64,000 nt of DNA from Deltaproteobacteria bacterium TMED58. Lineage in GTDB: Bacteria; Desulfobacterota_D; UBA1144. The translations under genes were made by a program, and so were the position numbers. Each line of letters starts with the position of its first letter. The first letter of the stretch is position 1. The DNA lies in NCBI GenBank assembly GCA_002167555.2, contig NHDL02000003.1, forward strand, positions 75,805 through 139,804, written 5' to 3'. Shown here one piece after another: positions 22,134-30,703 of this stretch. The notes beneath the pieces were generated by a model. It did no database searches and had not been told where the DNA came from. It was given only the letters and a program-made list of their open reading frames with translations.

Positions 22134-22184
22134 CTATCTTATCTTAGTTTAGTCGAATTTAAATTAAAAGTGTATAATTGTTTT
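22134..22184. promoter_or_regulatory. Divergent promoter region, both -10 elements placed for leaderless starts
   Basis: The 51 bases separate two divergent genes. Rightward, a perfect TATAAT (22173-22178) ends six bases before the ATG at 22185; the -35 is weak (TTAGTC or TTTAGT). Leftward, TAAGAT (22141-22146) ends seven bases before the ATG at 22133. Neither start has a Shine-Dalgarno sequence. Confidence 0.5.
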
Positions 22185-22643
22185 ATGGAAAGTCTTGCTA
22201 AAAAAATCATTTTATTTTCGATAATTGGAGTTATTTCTTATGCAGCTATAATTTTTGTATCTAACAAAAGAGAAGTCAAAGAAAGAAGTAATAATAGCTT
22301 AGTAAATCAGAGTATTAATAATGTGGACTATAAGAATACGGCTAGAATTAAGACTTTAATGAAGTCAATTGATGAAACTTACAATTCTACAAATACAATA
22401 AAACTTTTGTATGCAAATGAATTACTTGAAGAAGGTTCATTTGATAAATCTATTGAAATTCTTGACTCTATTAGCAATACAAAGTCTGTTGTTACAAATG
22501 AATTAGTCTACTCATTAAAAGCAAAAGCATTTGCAAGCAAAGGGCTATGCAGTGTAAGTGAAAGTTATTCTAAGAAAATTACTCAACACATTTCTATAAA
22601 GGAAATTTCAAACATTCATGTTTCAAATTGTAAAAATGAATAG
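22185..22643 (+). CDS. Membrane-anchored helical protein of unknown function (TPR-like)
   Basis: I do not recognise a family. The chosen ATG (22185) gives 152 residues; the longer frame starts at a GTG overlapping the -10 element and is unlikely. One N-terminal transmembrane helix (about residues 7-24) is followed by a basic stretch and a mostly helical soluble part. The segment around LYANELLEEGSFDKSIEILDSI resembles a tetratricopeptide repeat, suggesting a periplasmic or cytosolic scaffold. The next gene, a small permease, follows 13 bases later with its own strong ribosome site, so the two are probably one transcript. Confidence 0.6.
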   Translation: MESLAKKIILFSIIGVISYAAIIFVSNKREVKERSNNSLVNQSINNVDYKNTARIKTLMKSIDETYNSTNTIKLLYANELLEEGSFDKSIEILDSISNTKSVVTNELVYSLKAKAFASKGLCSVSESYSKKITQHISIKEISNIHVSNCKNE

Positions 22644-22656
22644 GAGGATTTATTAA

Positions 22657-23007
22657 ATGATATATTTTATTTTAACAGGTCTGATAGGCGGTTTCTTTAG
22701 CGGATTCATGGGAATTGGAGGTGGATTGATAATGGTTCCATTCCTAGTTCTTTTTGCGAAGTTTAGCCAACATTTGGCTCAGGGTACGTCCTTGGCTGTT
22801 TTAACAATACCTGTTGTAGCAATAGGAGCTTTTAACTACTATCAAAATGGAAATGTTGATATAAAAGCAGCGTTAGCTATTGCATTATTCTTTTGCATAG
22901 GTATTTTCTTTGGTTCTAAAATTGCTCAAGTTATATCTCCAGAGAATCTTAAAATTTTTTTCGGGCTTTTCATGGTCTTAGCTGGAATTAAGCTTGTAAT
23001 TAGCTAG
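22657..23007 (+). CDS. Half-length TauE/SafE (TSUP) family membrane protein
   Basis: The 116 residues form about four transmembrane segments and begin with the TSUP repeat signature GGFFSGFMGIGGGLIMVP. Full-length members have two such repeats (about 240-270 residues, 7-9 helices) and export sulfite, sulfoacetate or other organic anions. Only one repeat is present and the stop is clean, so this is either a half-size subunit that dimerises or a shortened relic. A perfect AGGAGG is well spaced before the ATG. The last eight bases overlap the convergent miaA end. The transported substrate cannot be told. Confidence 0.75.
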   Translation: MIYFILTGLIGGFFSGFMGIGGGLIMVPFLVLFAKFSQHLAQGTSLAVLTIPVVAIGAFNYYQNGNVDIKAALAIALFFCIGIFFGSKIAQVISPENLKIFFGLFMVLAGIKLVIS

Positions 23008-23920
23008 TGCCATATTTGGCGGAGAAGGTAATTAAATCATCGAATTTATCAAACCAATTTATTTCGGAATCTTTTCTTAGCCATGTTCTCTGCCTCTTGG
23101 CAAATTGTTTTGTTCTAATTTTTATCAACTCTATGGCATTCTCTAATGTAATATCAGAATTAAGATATTTATTAATTTCCAAATAACCTATTGAACGAAA
23201 AGGTTTTATGTTTAAGGGATAAATTTCTCTTAATCTTTTAATTTCATCAACTAATCCATCCTTAATCATTTTATCGACTCTTTCATCTATTTTTTTATTT
23301 AAATATTCCTTCTCTATAGACATAGCAACTTTAATATATCCAATATTTTGGAGTCTTTGTTTTGTATTTCTTAAAAATATTTCTGAGACACTCATACCTG
23401 TTGAATAATTTATTTCTAAATATCTAATGACTCTTTGCTTATCATTAGAACTTATGCTTTTTGCACCTTCAGGGTCTATTTTTTTTAATTTTGAATATAA
23501 ATACTTTAAGCCTTTGTTTTTAAAATCGTTGACTATTGAGTTTCGAATTTCATTATCTTTAGATATATCTATATCTAATCCTTCTAGTAAAGCTTTTATA
23601 TAAAGCTGAGTTCCACCTACTACAATAAAATTTTTGGTTTCTGATTTTTTTATTATTTCCCTGGACATTCTCATATATGCCCAAGCATTAAATTCCTCTA
23701 ATGGACTTACTACGTCGATAAGATGGTGCTTAACTTTCTTCCTTACCGAAATTGATGGCTTTGCAGAACCAATATCAAAATCCTTATAAACCAACATGGA
23801 ATCAGCGGAAATAATTTCTGATTTAACTAAATCGTATAAATTTAGTGCTGTTGATGATTTTTCTGAACATGTTGTCCCAGTTAGGACAATTAGCTTCTTT
23901 TTATTCTCTGAAATCTTCAA
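23000..23920 (-). CDS. miaA: tRNA dimethylallyltransferase, with degenerate P-loop
   Basis: Adds a dimethylallyl group to N6 of A37 in tRNAs reading UNN codons. The 306 residues align through the family: DSMLVYKDFDIGSAKPS, VGGTQLYIKALLEG, SNDKQRVIRYLEI and the C-terminal KQFAKRQRTWLRK. The nucleotide loop reads GTTCSEKS (residues 15-22), with Glu20 in place of the usual second glycine of GxxxxGK(S/T), and the normally Gly-rich VGGTGLY has Gln. The Lys and Ser remain. The gene overlaps the pnp end by 20 bases and closes the rimP-nusA-infB block. It may have reduced activity or contain a sequencing error at one base. Confidence 0.9.
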   Translation of the reverse strand: MKISENKKKLIVLTGTTCSEKSSTALNLYDLVKSEIISADSMLVYKDFDIGSAKPSISVRKKVKHHLIDVVSPLEEFNAWAYMRMSREIIKKSETKNFIVVGGTQLYIKALLEGLDIDISKDNEIRNSIVNDFKNKGLKYLYSKLKKIDPEGAKSISSNDKQRVIRYLEINYSTGMSVSEIFLRNTKQRLQNIGYIKVAMSIEKEYLNKKIDERVDKMIKDGLVDEIKRLREIYPLNIKPFRSIGYLEINKYLNSDITLENAIELIKIRTKQFAKRQRTWLRKDSEINWFDKFDDLITFSAKYGTS

Positions 23921-26000
23921 TGTTTTGATCGAGAGCCTCTTTTCTGCTCAATCTAATTTTACCATCTCGTCCCTTTTCTAAACACTTAACTAGAACTTCA
24001 TCGCCTTCATTAAGGATATCTGTAACCTTTGCTACTCTTTCCTTTGCAAGCTCCGAAACATGTATTAAACCATCCATAGTAGGACTTAGGCCGACTATAG
24101 CTCCAAAATCTAAAACTCTTTTTACAGAACCTATATAATAATTACCTACTTCAATATCACGAACAATATAAGCTATATCTTTTAATGCGCCTTTAGCGTC
24201 CTCTTCGTTCACTGCGATAACATTTACTCTACCAGTATCATCAACATCAATTTTAACGTTATTATCTTCGATAAGTTTCCTTATATTTTTTCCGCCAGAT
24301 CCAATAATATCTTTTATCTTTGCTGGATCAACCATTATCGTTGTAATCCTAGGAGCATATGAAGAAATATTTTCTTTCTGTGATGATATTGTTTTAGACA
24401 TTTCAGAAAGTATATGATTCCTTCCTTTCTTAGCTTGCTCTAATGCCTCTTTCATAATATCTTCACTGATACCTTTTATTTTGATATCCATTTGTAACGC
24501 TGTGATTCCCTCAGAAGTTCCACAAACTTTAAAGTCCATATCTCCTAAATGGTCTTCATCACCCAAGATATCTGAAAGTATAATATAGCTATCTCCTTCT
24601 TTTATTAAACCCATTGCAATTCCAGCGACAGGGGCCTTAACAGGAACCCCAGCATCCATTAAAGAAAGTGAGGATCCACAAACAGTTGCCATTGATGACG
24701 AGCCATTTGATTCAAGAACATCTGAAACAATACGAACGGTGTATGGAAAATCTTCATTATCTGGAAGTACAGCTTGAATAGCTCTCTTTGCTAGTTCTCC
24801 ATGACCAATCTCTCTTCTTCCTGTTCCTAGCCTCATAGAGACCTCCCCAACACTAAATGGAGGGAAATTATAGTGCAACATAAAAGGTTTTTTTTCTTCT
24901 CCAATTAATGAATCGACTCTCTGTTGATCTTCTTTGCTACCCAAAGTAACAGCAACTAAAGCCTGTGTCTCTCCTCTAGTAAATACTGCTGAACCGTGTG
25001 CTCTAGGCAAAAGACTAATTTCAGTAGAAATATCTCTTATATCTTCAAAACCACGTCCATCAATCCTAGATTTTTTATTTATCATCATTTCTCTAATTGA
25101 ATTTTTCCTAATTTTATCAAATATGGATTTTACTTCTTTTTCATCAAAATTAGATTCATTTTCTAGATTAGAAACCGCATTAGTATATATCTCATTAAAT
25201 TTTGAACTTCGCTCTTGTTTGGATTTTATAGTGGCAGCTACACCAATATCTTTTGTAACAATACTCTTTACCGATTCGACCAAATCTGTATTTACTTGTT
25301 TTTCTACGAAATCTCGTTTTACTAAATCTTCTGATACCAATTTCTTTTGAAATTCAATCAATTTCTTAACTTGTTCGTGACCAAACATTAGAGCATTAAT
25401 AATATCTTGTTCGGGTGCAACATCAGCACCGCCTTCGACCATAAGTATGGCATCTGAACTACCTGCTACTATGAAATTTAAATCAGAGTTCTCTATTTCT
25501 TCATAGCTAGGATTACATACTAGACTACCATCAACCCTTGCAACTCTGACAGCCGCAATAGGGTCCTCCCAGGGAATATTTGATACTGTTAAAGCTGCGG
25601 AAGCTGCTGTTAGAGCTAAAACATCTGGTGGATTAGTATCATCTGCTGAATATACAGAAATAATTATCTGTGTTGGGAAATTATAATCCTTATGGAACAT
25701 TGGCCTTAATGGGCGATCAATGAGTCTGCAAATTAAAGTTTCAGCCTCAGTAGGTCTACCTTCTCTTTTAAAAAAACCACCTGGAATTTTACCTGCCGCA
25801 AAAGCTTTTTCTTGATAGTTGACAGTTAAAGGGAGGAAGTCTCCATCCACTGCTTCATGTGAAGAAACTACAGTAGCTAGAACTTGTGTCTCTCCTATTT
25901 GAGCAAAAACAGATCCATCTGCTTGTTTAGCTAACTTGCCTGTTTCAAAAGTAAAATCTTTACCTTCAATGTTTTCGGATATTTTTTTGTAATTCGACAT
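23901..26000 (-). CDS. pnp: Polyribonucleotide nucleotidyltransferase (PNPase)
   Basis: Phosphorolytic 3'-5' exoribonuclease, trimeric, acting in mRNA decay. The 699 residues from the ATG at 26000 contain two RNase PH domains (first: GDFLPLTVNYQEK and GGFFKREGRPTEAE; second: RAHGSAVFTRGETQALV and DEDHLGDMDFKV), then a KH domain (about 555-615, IIGSGGKNIRKL) and an S1 domain (about 620-690). An upstream in-frame TTG would add one residue. It follows rpsO by six bases, the classic rpsO-pnp pair. Confidence 0.97.
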   Translation of the reverse strand: MSNYKKISENIEGKDFTFETGKLAKQADGSVFAQIGETQVLATVVSSHEAVDGDFLPLTVNYQEKAFAAGKIPGGFFKREGRPTEAETLICRLIDRPLRPMFHKDYNFPTQIIISVYSADDTNPPDVLALTAASAALTVSNIPWEDPIAAVRVARVDGSLVCNPSYEEIENSDLNFIVAGSSDAILMVEGGADVAPEQDIINALMFGHEQVKKLIEFQKKLVSEDLVKRDFVEKQVNTDLVESVKSIVTKDIGVAATIKSKQERSSKFNEIYTNAVSNLENESNFDEKEVKSIFDKIRKNSIREMMINKKSRIDGRGFEDIRDISTEISLLPRAHGSAVFTRGETQALVAVTLGSKEDQQRVDSLIGEEKKPFMLHYNFPPFSVGEVSMRLGTGRREIGHGELAKRAIQAVLPDNEDFPYTVRIVSDVLESNGSSSMATVCGSSLSLMDAGVPVKAPVAGIAMGLIKEGDSYIILSDILGDEDHLGDMDFKVCGTSEGITALQMDIKIKGISEDIMKEALEQAKKGRNHILSEMSKTISSQKENISSYAPRITTIMVDPAKIKDIIGSGGKNIRKLIEDNNVKIDVDDTGRVNVIAVNEEDAKGALKDIAYIVRDIEVGNYYIGSVKRVLDFGAIVGLSPTMDGLIHVSELAKERVAKVTDILNEGDEVLVKCLEKGRDGKIRLSRKEALDQNIEDFRE

Positions 26001-26006
26001 CAAATA

Positions 26007-26267
26007 TTATTTTCTTAAACCTAGTTTATTTAATATGTCTAAATATTGATTGTTATTCTTATTCTTAATATACTTCAGCAACTTCCTTCTTTTGTCTATC
26101 AGCAATAAAAGGCCTCTCCTAGATGATACATCTTTCTTCATAACTTGAATGTGCTTAGTAAGGACTTCTATTCTTTTGGATAAAATTGAAATCTGAACTG
26201 CAGTTGAACCTGTGTCTTTAGAATCTTTACCAAATTTAGATATTATATCTTGCTTATTAATCGTCAA
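26007..26267 (-). CDS. rpsO: 30S ribosomal protein uS15 (TTG start)
   Basis: Primary binder of 16S rRNA in the platform. I place the start at the TTG at 26267 because GAGG precedes it by five bases and the product (86 residues, MTINKQDIISKFGKDSKDTG) has the normal S15 length; the longer open frame to 26324 adds an unrelated hydrophobic tail. The signatures DTGSTAVQI and SSRRGLLLLIDKRRKLLKY are clear. The 63 bases between truB and rpsO hold no obvious terminator and may contain a weak promoter. Confidence 0.94.
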   Translation of the reverse strand: MTINKQDIISKFGKDSKDTGSTAVQISILSKRIEVLTKHIQVMKKDVSSRRGLLLLIDKRRKLLKYIKNKNNNQYLDILNKLGLRK

Positions 26268-26330
26268 AGTAACCTCTTTAATTTTTAATAGCTTAATAAT
26301 TAATGAATAATTCAAGAAAATCAAGTAAGT

Positions 26331-27221
26331 TTAATTTTTTTTATTAAAAAACTTTATTTTGGAACTTATATACGCTCCATTACTATCAAATTTATTACTA
26401 GCTATCAAAATTGGAATATTACTACATGAAAGAATAACTGGCGAATCCTGATCATTAATATTTAAAAGAGAACCTAAATTTACATCTTTAAAATTCTTTT
26501 CACTTGATATTCTAGCTACATCGCTTTCTTGGATATTAATAACTGTAAATAATTTACTAATAGGAAAAAAAAGTGGTTCTGAGTCATTTATTAAAGCAAA
26601 AAAATTATTGGAAGTTTTGATATCAAACTTACCAGTTTTAGTTCTTCTTAATTTAGAAACTGTTCCATACGAGCCAAGAGCTAAACCTATATCTCTAGCA
26701 AGTGCTCTGATATATGTCCCCTTAGATGATTCTATTCGTAGGTTAAGAGTTGAAAAGCCGGAATTAATAATTTTAATTTCTTCAATATAAGATTTCTTAA
26801 TTCCCAATTCCACGCTTTTACCATCCCTTGCTAACTTATAAGATGGAATACCATTTATTTTAATGGCAGAGAAAATTGGTGGCTTATAATTATATTCTCC
26901 TTTAAAACTTTCAATTGCATCAATTATGTCATCGTTTGAATATTTCTTAATTTTAGATAAATTTAAAATTTTCCCCGATATATCTAGCGTATCTGTCAGA
27001 AGACCTAAAAGAATTTTAACTTCATAATTTTTAACAGATTCATCAATATATGGAATAATTTTCGTCATGTCATCGAAATACACTACTAAAACTCCTGTTG
27101 CTAGTGGATCTAGTGTTCCAGAATGGCCTGCTTTCTCTGCACCAAAAAATTTCTTCAACTTGTTAACGACATAGGATGATGTAAGTCCATAAGGTTTATC
27201 AACAACAATTATTTTATTCAT
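26331..27221 (-). CDS. truB: tRNA pseudouridine(55) synthase
   Basis: Makes pseudouridine 55 in the T-loop of tRNAs. The 296 residues contain the catalytic Asp38 in GHSGTLDPLATGVL, the conserved VDKPYGLTS at the N-terminus and SKGTYIRALARDIG. The start overlaps the nrnA stop by four bases, and the gene sits in the usual place between infB/nrnA and rpsO. Confidence 0.96.
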   Translation of the reverse strand: MNKIIVVDKPYGLTSSYVVNKLKKFFGAEKAGHSGTLDPLATGVLVVYFDDMTKIIPYIDESVKNYEVKILLGLLTDTLDISGKILNLSKIKKYSNDDIIDAIESFKGEYNYKPPIFSAIKINGIPSYKLARDGKSVELGIKKSYIEEIKIINSGFSTLNLRIESSKGTYIRALARDIGLALGSYGTVSKLRRTKTGKFDIKTSNNFFALINDSEPLFFPISKLFTVINIQESDVARISSEKNFKDVNLGSLLNINDQDSPVILSCSNIPILIASNKFDSNGAYISSKIKFFNKKN

Positions 27222-28192
27222 TTTTTTAGATTAGATATTATTGATTCAGTTAGATTCTCTAGCTTTCCATTATAGGAAAACCCAGCAGCATTTTTATGAC
27301 CGCCGCCGCCAAAGATGTTACAGAATTTTGCTAAGTCAATAAAATTATTTGTTCTAGTGCTTACTTTCCAACTATCTTTTCCTATTTCTCTGATGAATAT
27401 TCCTATCTCTATATCATCATAAAATATTAATCCATTAGGTATTCCCTCAGAATCCTCTTTAGTAGTATTTGTATCAGAATAAAAGGAAGATGTTGCGTGA
27501 CATATTGCTAATTTTAAATCTGAATCATGCCTCAGAGTAGAGTGAATTTTATTCCTCAATATTAATTTATTTATTCCACCCAACCTAAAAATATTCTTAT
27601 TAATCAATTCTAAATCTGCACCCAAATCCAGCAAGGTAGATGAGACTGCAAATGATTCAATATTGGAATTAGAATTTTTAAATGATGATGTATCTGTAAT
27701 GATTGAAGTTAAGAGACATGTTGCAACTTCCGAGTTAATTTTCTTTTTAAATCTTGATATTAAGCGATATATTAAAATACCAGTAGAAGAAGCTTTAGAA
27801 TCTATAAATAAATTTGCTGATTTGATTTTATTATTTTCATGATGATCAATAATAATAGCTGGCTTTTTATGATTTAAAATCTTTTGAAGATAAGCCATCA
27901 TTTCATCACCTGACCTTTCCAAATCATTGAAATCTAAAAGCATATATAAATCGATATTATCCGGAATAGTTTTAACCGAATTATGAAAGTTCTTGGTGGC
28001 TAGAAAATTTAGATAAATTGGAACCTGATCTCTGTTATAAACATGCGCCTCAATGCCAATTGACTCACAGTAATTAGCTAAACCAAAGGAAGATCCTATA
28101 GCATCTCCATCAGGATTATAGTGACTAATTATTAAAATTTTTTTCTTATTTGATATTATTTTCTTTAAATCTGTAATAGTTACATTATTCAT
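27218..28192 (-). CDS. nrnA: DHH-family phosphoesterase, NrnA-like (oligoribonuclease/pAp phosphatase)
   Basis: Bifunctional nanoRNase and 3'-phosphoadenosine 5'-phosphate phosphatase in the characterised relatives. The 324 residues show motif I SHYNPDGDAIGS (about 23-34), the DHH motif IIDHHENN near residue 115, and the DHHA1 domain glycine motif GGGGHKNAAGFS near the C-terminus. It lies one base from infB and overlaps truB by four, exactly the position of nrnA in the rimP-nusA-infB operon of many bacteria, although rbfA, normally just before it, is absent. Confidence 0.92.
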   Translation of the reverse strand: MNNVTITDLKKIISNKKKILIISHYNPDGDAIGSSFGLANYCESIGIEAHVYNRDQVPIYLNFLATKNFHNSVKTIPDNIDLYMLLDFNDLERSGDEMMAYLQKILNHKKPAIIIDHHENNKIKSANLFIDSKASSTGILIYRLISRFKKKINSEVATCLLTSIITDTSSFKNSNSNIESFAVSSTLLDLGADLELINKNIFRLGGINKLILRNKIHSTLRHDSDLKLAICHATSSFYSDTNTTKEDSEGIPNGLIFYDDIEIGIFIREIGKDSWKVSTRTNNFIDLAKFCNIFGGGGHKNAAGFSYNGKLENLTESIISNLKK

Positions 28193-30700
28193 TTAAAAAT
28201 CTAACTTTTGGGTAATCTTGTCATATGTAAAGATTTCAACAATATCACCCTGCTTTATATCATCTTCATTACCAAAGCCTATGCCGCATTCAAATCCATT
28301 AGCTACTTCTTTTACATCATCTTTAAATCTTTTAAGGGAATTTAGTTCGGCCTCAAAAACTAGCTCTCCCTCTCTTTGTACCCTCATGCTGGAGCCTCTA
28401 ACAGCTTTACCATCCATTATCATGCAACCTGCAACTCTACCCTGCTTTGTTAAATTAAATATCTCTTTTATTTCTGCATGTCCAAGGACTCTTTCCTCTA
28501 ATATCGGATCTAATAAGCCTTCTAATAGCTCTTTAATTCGGTCTAAAATCTCATATATGATTTTAAATGTTTCACATCTTATAGAAGATTTATCTAATAA
28601 TTTTTTTACTTTAGGCTCAATATCAGTAGAAAAACCTAAAATAATAGATTGAGTAGATTCAGCTAGTGTAAAATCTGATTCGTTGATATTTCCCACTGCA
28701 CTGTGAACCAACTTGGCTTTGCATTTAGAGGACTCAAAATTAAATAAAGCAGATACCAAAGCATCAAGAGAGCCTTGCGTATCAGCTTTTATTATTATAG
28801 GCATTTCTTTAATAGAATTTTGTTCAAGATCAAAATTAATAAAGTCTAAATCAACTGTATGATTAGAGAATGTTGCCTCTTCCTGAATTGTATCGAATCT
28901 ATTTTTTATAACCTCTTTCGCAATTTTTTCGTTCTTAACTATATGGTACTGTAGTCCAGCCTCAGGAACAGAATTAAGACCTAAAATTTCTATTGGAATA
29001 GAGGGTCCTGACTCTTTAACCTGAACACCTTTATCATTTACAAGAGCCCTCACTTTTCCGGAACTGGTTCCGCACAATATAATATCACCTTTTTTAATTT
29101 TTCCTTCCTTGGGGATAATTGTTGCAACAACTCCTCTACCTTTATCTAAAAAGGATTCCAGGACATATCCAGAGGAAAAAACTTGATTATTTGCTTTTAA
29201 TTCCATTACCTCTGCTTGTAAGCTAATTAATTCTAATAATTCGTCTATTCCCTCGCCATTAAGAGCAGATACGCCAATATAAGTTGTATCACCTCCCCAG
29301 TCTTCTGGGGAAAGATCATGTTCAGATAATTTTGTTTTAACTGCATCTATATTTGCTTCAGGCTTATCAATCTTATTAACCGCGACAATAATGGGAACAT
29401 TTGCAGATTTTGCATGGTTAATTGCTTCAACCGTTTGAGGCATAACACCATCATCTGCAGCAACAACTAGTATTACTATATCAGTTAAACTTGCTCCTCG
29501 AGATCTCATAGATGAGAATGCAGAGTGACCAGGAGTATCAATGAATACTAATTCATTTCCGCTAAAATTTACACTATAAGCTCCGATTGATTGAGTAATA
29601 CCCCCATATTCTTTATCTGCAACTTTTGATTTTCTTATATAATCAAGAAGGGAGGTTTTTCCGTGATCTACATGGCCCATTACGGTTATTATTGGTGGTC
29701 TTTTCTTGATATCACCATCTTTTCTATTAATTCCCTGGCTTAAAACTGATTTTTCATTATATGAATCAACCTCAACATCATAATTAAATTCAGAGGCAAT
29801 TATAGTTGCTTCGTCCGAATCTATTTCATCTTTGAAAGTTACTGTTAAACCTAAGGAAGATGCTTTCTTTATTACTTCATTGATCTTTACTTTTAATTTA
29901 CTGGCCAGCAAAGTGACTAATATCTTCTCTTGGATTTTAATTTTATTTACTTTCTTTTTTGTTTCATCAACATTCTTATCTAAATCATCTTCTTGAACAC
30001 TGGTGCTTAAAGTATCTTTAGAGTTTCTGGTTTTTTTGGGAAAATTATTAGAAACAAGGAACTCCTTTCTTGTTCCAGGAAGCTTAGCTTTCACTGCACT
30101 TTTTAATGCATCCATTGCTTCATCGTCAATTATTACTTCCTTTGAAACCTTTATTTTTGATTTCTTTTTAGGCTTGGTTTGATCTGACTCTTTTTTCTTA
30201 TTCTGATTAAAATTTGGTTGTGGGCTGGATTCTTCATCTACTTTGGCATCTGACTCTTCTGAAGATTTTAAATCATCTTTGATTGAATCCACTGATTTAT
30301 CATCTTCAATCTTTATATTTTCATCTAGGTCTTTTGATAAAGTCTCTAATTTTTCTTTTTCATTTGAACTTATTTCATTCAATTCATCCTGTTCTTTTAT
30401 TTTTAAATTATCTGACTGTACAGAATTTCTTTCTTCTACAACTTCTTTGACTTTAGCTGCTTTTTTTCTTCTTATAGTTACCTTTGACCCAGTACGTTTA
30501 ACAATATCTCTATCAGACTTTTCTTTGACAATTTGAGACTTTGAAAAAGAATTTTTTATCTTTTCAGCATCCTCATCACTTATACTTGAAGATGAGCTTC
30601 TAGCTATAATCGAAAGTTCTTTGCATTTAGACAATATATCTTTAATTTCTACAGAAATTTCTAAGGCTAAATCTTTAACTTTCGTTTTAACTTTTTTCAT
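28193..30700 (-). CDS. infB: Translation initiation factor IF-2
   Basis: GTPase that delivers initiator tRNA to the ribosome. The 835 residues start with a short IF2-N domain, followed by a long charged Lys/Glu/Ser-rich linker (about 50-270) and the G domain with GHVDHGKTS (about 340), DTPGHSAFSSMRSRG and NKIDKPEAN, then domains II-IV. The linker makes spurious antisense frames. It is separated from nusA by three bases and from nrnA by none. Confidence 0.97.
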   Translation of the reverse strand: MKKVKTKVKDLALEISVEIKDILSKCKELSIIARSSSSSISDEDAEKIKNSFSKSQIVKEKSDRDIVKRTGSKVTIRRKKAAKVKEVVEERNSVQSDNLKIKEQDELNEISSNEKEKLETLSKDLDENIKIEDDKSVDSIKDDLKSSEESDAKVDEESSPQPNFNQNKKKESDQTKPKKKSKIKVSKEVIIDDEAMDALKSAVKAKLPGTRKEFLVSNNFPKKTRNSKDTLSTSVQEDDLDKNVDETKKKVNKIKIQEKILVTLLASKLKVKINEVIKKASSLGLTVTFKDEIDSDEATIIASEFNYDVEVDSYNEKSVLSQGINRKDGDIKKRPPIITVMGHVDHGKTSLLDYIRKSKVADKEYGGITQSIGAYSVNFSGNELVFIDTPGHSAFSSMRSRGASLTDIVILVVAADDGVMPQTVEAINHAKSANVPIIVAVNKIDKPEANIDAVKTKLSEHDLSPEDWGGDTTYIGVSALNGEGIDELLELISLQAEVMELKANNQVFSSGYVLESFLDKGRGVVATIIPKEGKIKKGDIILCGTSSGKVRALVNDKGVQVKESGPSIPIEILGLNSVPEAGLQYHIVKNEKIAKEVIKNRFDTIQEEATFSNHTVDLDFINFDLEQNSIKEMPIIIKADTQGSLDALVSALFNFESSKCKAKLVHSAVGNINESDFTLAESTQSIILGFSTDIEPKVKKLLDKSSIRCETFKIIYEILDRIKELLEGLLDPILEERVLGHAEIKEIFNLTKQGRVAGCMIMDGKAVRGSSMRVQREGELVFEAELNSLKRFKDDVKEVANGFECGIGFGNEDDIKQGDIVEIFTYDKITQKLDF

Positions 30701-30703
30701 AAA

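Noticed and set aside
23000-23920. miaA as a pseudogene
   Set aside because: The P-loop substitution is a single residue; the frame is full length and other motifs are intact, so I report it as a variant gene.
24934-25350. 138-codon frame antisense to pnp
   Set aside because: Shadow of the strongly conserved PNPase frame.
26268-26324. Longer N-terminus for rpsO
   Set aside because: It adds a hydrophobic leader foreign to S15 and lies upstream of the GAGG ribosome site, which fixes the TTG start.
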